Assembly: GCF_028401955.1 (NCBI RefSeq)
Contig: NZ_JAQOTJ010000006.1
Span: forward strand, 186,001 to 250,000
DNA from: Bacillus sp. BP-3
Lineage (GTDB): Bacteria > Bacillota > Bacilli > Bacillales > Bacillaceae_G
Length of the DNA: 64,000 nt
Direction of reading: 5' to 3'
Part shown: positions 60,395-64,000 of the stretch, piece after piece
Layout of the letters: every line of letters starts with the position of its first letter
Numbering within the stretch: the first letter of the stretch is position 1
The notes under the pieces: generated by a model
Database searches by the model: none
Told to the model about the DNA's origin: nothing
What the model saw: only the letters and a program-made list of their open reading frames with translations
Position numbers and translations under genes: made by a program

Positions 60395-61936
60395 ATGCGT
60401 ATATCTGTTGTGATTCCAGCCCATAATGAGGCACAGACGATAGGCGGTGTGCTAGAAGAAGTAAAAAAGGTACAGCCTTATGAAATCATTGTGGTCGATA
60501 ATGGATCTACTGATCGAACGAAAGAAATCGCAGAGGGCTTCGGATGTACAATTATTTATAGTGAGCACCCATTAGGTAATGATGTTGGCCGAGCAATTGG
60601 GGCAAGAGAAGCGAAGGGAGAAATAGTTTTATTTTTAGATGGAGATATTATCATCCCACATCAGGAGCTATTACCATTTATTCAATGTATGAAACAAGGA
60701 AAGGATATTGCAGTTAATAATTTAACTTGGTCTGTGTATTTGAAGATTCGTCCGCATTATACAACAGTGAGTAAATTTATGTTTAATCGTTTTTTGAATC
60801 AAAAAGAGCTTGTTGTAGGTTCACTCATTGCCATTCCACATGCGATAAAAAGAACTGTGATAGAGAAAATAGGCTGGTGGAATTTAGCGGATCCAGCATT
60901 ATTTCAAGCAATGGCCGTTATAAAAGGGATGACCATTGGGGACTTAGGGTCTGTAGATGTCATTCATTCTAATAAAGTTCGCCCTGTTCATACAGGCACA
61001 TCTGCTGGATCACCTTATCCAAAAGCGACAAGTCGTATCATGGGAGACCATTTGCGTGCATTACATCATATGATTGAAGTATATGGTATGCGAGGAGGAT
61101 TTACAGATGGTGGACGAAATCGAGATGTTGTAAGTGATTATACTCTTTTCATTCCAGAAGAAAAAAAGGCAAAATATAGTGCAGTTATTCCTGCAGGTGC
61201 AGAACGAGAAACAATTACGGCTGTTATTAAAGAAGTAAAACGAGCAGGAATTGATGAAATTATTGTGGTGGCTAATGGATCAGATCAGGAGACGATTCGA
61301 AAGGCTAAAGCAGAACAGGTTATTGTAGTAGAATTTCGTGAAGCACTTGGACATAATGTTGCAAGGGCAATCGGAGCGATGTATGCAACAGCAGACGTTC
61401 TCTTATTTGTTGATAGCGACTTTGTTATTCAAGCTGAAGAGCTGCGGCCGTTTGTACAAGCAATCGAGAATGGTGTTGATATAGCATTAAATGATATGCA
61501 GTGTTTGTTAGATGAGTTTCATCCAGTAGATCCAATTAGCGCTGGAAAATACTTTGTGAACTTAGCTGCAAAGCGTCCGGATTTATGGAATAACTCTTTA
61601 ACAGCTGTTCCGCATGCTATTCATAGAAAAGTAATAGGTACAGTTGGTTATAAAGCGTTAATGATTCCACCGTTAGCTCAAATAAAAGCGATATTAGCAG
61701 GTTTTTCTATTCAAGCTGTTCATCATGTTGATGTTGTAAAACCGAATCGAATTCGTCCAGAACAACATCATGTTGTAAACGGGCGAATCCCCGCTTTTGA
61801 TCGTATTTTTGGGGATCAACTAGAAGCGATAGCGTATTTATTAAAACATACAGATAAACGAGGAAGTTTTACAGATGGTGAACGTGATCGGGAGATTATA
61901 GAACAACTTAGAAAGGAAGATGAGCATGGAAACTAA
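60395..61936 (+). CDS. Tandem-domain family 2 glycosyltransferase
   Basis: 513 residues made of two related halves of about 255 each. The first GT-A half has [21 protein letters not shown] and DGD (LFLDGDIII), the usual nucleotide-sugar and metal sites. The second repeats the plan with changes: [11 protein letters not shown] for the HNE region, VVANGSDQ with the Asp lost, and DSD (LFVDSDF). Both halves end alike ([31 protein letters not shown] and [31 protein letters not shown]). The second may bind sugar without transfer, or transfer another one. ATG 60395 follows TTAGGAGGAAGAG. The dehydrogenase gene overlaps its end. Confidence 0.82.
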   Translation: MRISVVIPAHNEAQTIGGVLEEVKKVQPYEIIVVDNGSTDRTKEIAEGFGCTIIYSEHPLGNDVGRAIGAREAKGEIVLFLDGDIIIPHQELLPFIQCMKQGKDIAVNNLTWSVYLKIRPHYTTVSKFMFNRFLNQKELVVGSLIAIPHAIKRTVIEKIGWWNLADPALFQAMAVIKGMTIGDLGSVDVIHSNKVRPVHTGTSAGSPYPKATSRIMGDHLRALHHMIEVYGMRGGFTDGGRNRDVVSDYTLFIPEEKKAKYSAVIPAGAERETITAVIKEVKRAGIDEIIVVANGSDQETIRKAKAEQVIVVEFREALGHNVARAIGAMYATADVLLFVDSDFVIQAEELRPFVQAIENGVDIALNDMQCLLDEFHPVDPISAGKYFVNLAAKRPDLWNNSLTAVPHAIHRKVIGTVGYKALMIPPLAQIKAILAGFSIQAVHHVDVVKPNRIRPEQHHVVNGRIPAFDRIFGDQLEAIAYLLKHTDKRGSFTDGERDREIIEQLRKEDEHGN

Positions 61937-63173
61937 TCATTGCAAAGTGGCAGTTATCGGTTTAGGGTACGTTGGCTTACCGTTGGCGATCCATTTTGCG
62001 CAAAATGGATACAGGGTGATAGGAATAGACAAAGATCAAGAGAAGGTAAAAAGTATTCAAAATGGTGTTAGCTACATCCCTGATGTTGCATCTAAAGTGT
62101 TGCAGCAATTCGTTGAGCAGGGGATCTTTGGAGCGACAACTCTAGAACAAGGAGTGAAAGCATTTGAAGAAAGTACTCATGTGATTGTAACGGTGCCAAC
62201 ACCGATAAATCAAAATGGTGAACCAGATTTAAGTGCGATCATTTCTGCCTCACATTATATTCAAAAGCATCTTCAAAGAGGCCAAACCTTCATTTTTGAA
62301 AGTTCAACATATCCAGGTACGTTAGAAGAAGTAATAATTCCGATTTTATCAAAAGGCGGTAAAAATGTTGGGATAGATTATTATATCGGATATTCCCCTG
62401 AACGTATTGATCCTGCAAGTACGACACATACAATACAATCAATTCCAAAAGTTGTAAGTGGGCAAACGGAGCTGTGTAAGAAAAAAGTTATGGAATTATA
62501 TGAAGATATATTTGATGATTTAGTACCAGTTAGCTCACCGAAAGTTGCTGAAATGTGTAAGCTCTTTGAAAATATACAACGGCTCGTTAATATTTCATTG
62601 GTAAATGAAATGGATTTATTGTGTAAAGAGTTAAAAATAGACTTTCACGAAGCTTTAGAAGCAGCGGCGACGAAACCATTTGGATTCACACCGTATTGGC
62701 CGGGGCCAGGAGTTGGGGGACATTGTATTCCTGTTGATCCATTATATTTTCAATGGAAAGTGAAGCAATACGGTATGGTTAGTCAGTTTATTGAGATTGC
62801 ACATCGTATTAATAAGGAAATGCCGAAACATATTGTAAAACAAGTAAAAGAACAGGCACCAGAAAAAGCAAATGTTTTGTTAATAGGTCTCGCTTATAAG
62901 AGAAATGTAAATGACCTACGTGAATCAGCTGCTCTTATAGTTGCCGACCTACTACAAAGGGAAGGGTATAACCTATCGTATCATGATCCGCATATTCCCG
63001 TGGCACACGTTGCTGGTAAAAGATATGAATCTATTTTATTAACGAAAGAAGCGATTGATCAAGTAGATTTTGTAATTGTTTTAACAGATCATTCTATTAT
63101 TGATTGGAAGATAATTAAACAGGCGAAGAAAGTATTAGATACACGTGGTGTATTAAAGCAGGTGAATATATGA
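61926..63173 (+). CDS. UDP-sugar 6-dehydrogenase (UDP-GlcNAc/UDP-ManNAc type)
   Basis: 415 residues of the UDP-glucose/GDP-mannose dehydrogenase family. NAD-binding [20 protein letters not shown] at the N-terminus, catalytic Cys in [16 protein letters not shown] (about residue 266), and the SEGY-like [22 protein letters not shown] region. The [11 protein letters not shown] form is typical of enzymes oxidising UDP-N-acetyl-hexosamines. It turns the 6-OH to a carboxylate, using two NAD+. ATG 61926 is chosen (AAAGGAAG upstream; ATG 61920 is too close). The next gene overlaps by four bases (ATGA). Confidence 0.87.
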   Translation: METNHCKVAVIGLGYVGLPLAIHFAQNGYRVIGIDKDQEKVKSIQNGVSYIPDVASKVLQQFVEQGIFGATTLEQGVKAFEESTHVIVTVPTPINQNGEPDLSAIISASHYIQKHLQRGQTFIFESSTYPGTLEEVIIPILSKGGKNVGIDYYIGYSPERIDPASTTHTIQSIPKVVSGQTELCKKKVMELYEDIFDDLVPVSSPKVAEMCKLFENIQRLVNISLVNEMDLLCKELKIDFHEALEAAATKPFGFTPYWPGPGVGGHCIPVDPLYFQWKVKQYGMVSQFIEIAHRINKEMPKHIVKQVKEQAPEKANVLLIGLAYKRNVNDLRESAALIVADLLQREGYNLSYHDPHIPVAHVAGKRYESILLTKEAIDQVDFVIVLTDHSIIDWKIIKQAKKVLDTRGVLKQVNI

Positions 63174-64000
63174 AAAAACGATGTTTAATTACAGGAGGAG
63201 CTGGCTTTATTGGTTCCCATTTAGCTGAAGAGCTTTTGCATCGTGGATATGATGTAACGATTGTAGATAACTTCTATAAAGGACAGCGTAAATATCATTT
63301 CGATTTAACAAAGAAAATTTCAACTGTAAAAGCAAGTGTATTAGATAAAGGAAAAATAGAGCAATTGGTTCAAAGTCATGATGTAATATTTCATTTAGCA
63401 GCTATTTTAGGTGTAAAAAGCACGATGGAAAAAAGTGTTGAGCTCATTGAAACAAATTTTGACGGGACGAGAAATATTTTACAAGCTGCTTTAAAGGGAC
63501 AGAAAAAAGTTGTATTTGCGTCTACATCTGAAGTATATGGAAAAGCAAAACCACCATTTGTAGAGGATGGGGATCGTTTATATGGTGGGACTGCAAAAAT
63601 TAGGTGGAGCTATGCGATTTGTAAAACGTTAGAAGAGACACTTTGTTTAAGTTACGCTCGCCAAGGATTAGCAGTAACAATAGTCCGCTATTTCAATATA
63701 TACGGACCACGCGCTAAAGATGGTCCGTACGCAGGAGTTATTCCGAGGTTTATTAGCGCAGCTTTGCAAAATAGAGAAGTTCCTGTATATGGGGACGGTA
63801 CACAAACGCGCTGTTTTACGTATGTAACAGATGCAGTAGAAGCAACAATTAAAGCAATGGACGAGAAAGTAAATGGTGAAATTATTAATATTGGTTCTGA
63901 ACATGAAATTTCTATTCAAGATGTTGCTGTAATGATTCAGAAGATGGTTCAAAGTTCTTCGGATATTATTTATGTTCCATTTGAGGAAGTATATCCTGAT
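63170..64000 (+). CDS. NAD-dependent SDR epimerase/decarboxylase (3' end beyond window)
   Basis: 277 residues visible, no stop before the window end. Extended [16 protein letters not shown] (residues 8-20), [21 protein letters not shown] and Ser-Tyr-x-x-x-Lys site (STSEVYG, SYAICK about residue 146). The [15 protein letters not shown] block is shared with UDP-glucose 4-epimerase and UDP-sugar decarboxylases. After a UDP-HexNAc 6-dehydrogenase the pair fits UDP-GlcNAc to UDP-GlcNAcA to UDP-XylNAc, a route described in a B. cereus strain, but epimerase activity remains possible. Confidence 0.82.
   Translation, partial: MKKRCLITGGAGFIGSHLAEELLHRGYDVTIVDNFYKGQRKYHFDLTKKISTVKASVLDKGKIEQLVQSHDVIFHLAAILGVKSTMEKSVELIETNFDGTRNILQAALKGQKKVVFASTSEVYGKAKPPFVEDGDRLYGGTAKIRWSYAICKTLEETLCLSYARQGLAVTIVRYFNIYGPRAKDGPYAGVIPRFISAALQNREVPVYGDGTQTRCFTYVTDAVEATIKAMDEKVNGEIINIGSEHEISIQDVAVMIQKMVQSSSDIIYVPFEEVYPD

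Overview
This window is low-GC Firmicute chromosome and almost certainly comes from the Bacillus cereus group. The evidence is the run of Bacillus-type genes (yce, yfk, yfj, glsA, nagP, pdaA, ytaF), strong Shine-Dalgarno sites, Fur, sigma-54 and cre-like signals, and two families of interspersed repeats that look like the group-specific 'bcr' elements. No rRNA, tRNA, CRISPR array or intact transposase was recognised. Gene order resembles the B. subtilis yce and yfj-yfk regions, interrupted by accessory genes.

Layout. 0-1.9 kb: the 3' part of a cell-wall glucosaminidase with SH3 repeats. 2.1-7.6 kb: a yceCDEFGH-type stress and tellurite-resistance cluster (three TerD paralogues, TerC, YceG, TelA). 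7.6-15.5 kb: a Ca2+ P-type ATPase, yfkK/J/I/H-type genes, a tiny basic protein, and a ZosA-like metal ATPase whose leader has been tandemly duplicated. 15.7-23.6 kb: membrane proteins, signal peptidase I, a large TPR-GTPase and a DedA protein. 23.6-28.0 kb: a Fur-controlled divergon of ferredoxin-NADP reductase and siderophore uptake with no ATPase gene. 28.2-37.7 kb: a flavin-type oxidase, ChaA, YfkD, YfkAB, class I fumarase, PdaA, an AlkA-type glycosylase and RlmD. 37.8-44.6 kb: an L,D-transpeptidase, then an accessory stretch with a phage-like DnaD protein, decayed small ORFs, an ABC-F ATPase and an ADP-ribosylglycohydrolase. 44.7-50.0 kb: a second TruA, a GNAT protein, and a sigma-54 unit (activator, a biotinyl-like protein lacking the acceptor lysine, amino-acid permease). 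50.1-59.6 kb: an XRE-DUF1232 protein, YtaF, glutaminase, N-acetylglucosamine PTS, a serine hydrolase and a short second pyruvate kinase. 59.8-64 kb: an operon of two small DUF2642-like proteins, a two-domain glycosyltransferase, a UDP-sugar 6-dehydrogenase and a truncated SDR enzyme. It looks like a surface-glycan operon, possibly making UDP-XylNAc.

Most units end in clear intrinsic terminators, several of them bidirectional between convergent genes. The most unusual items are the triplicated zosA leader with two 16-codon mini-ORFs, the sigma-54 unit with the lysine-less biotinyl domain, the TPR-GTPase with a degenerate G3 motif, the internally duplicated glycosyltransferase, and the dense scatter of repeat elements.
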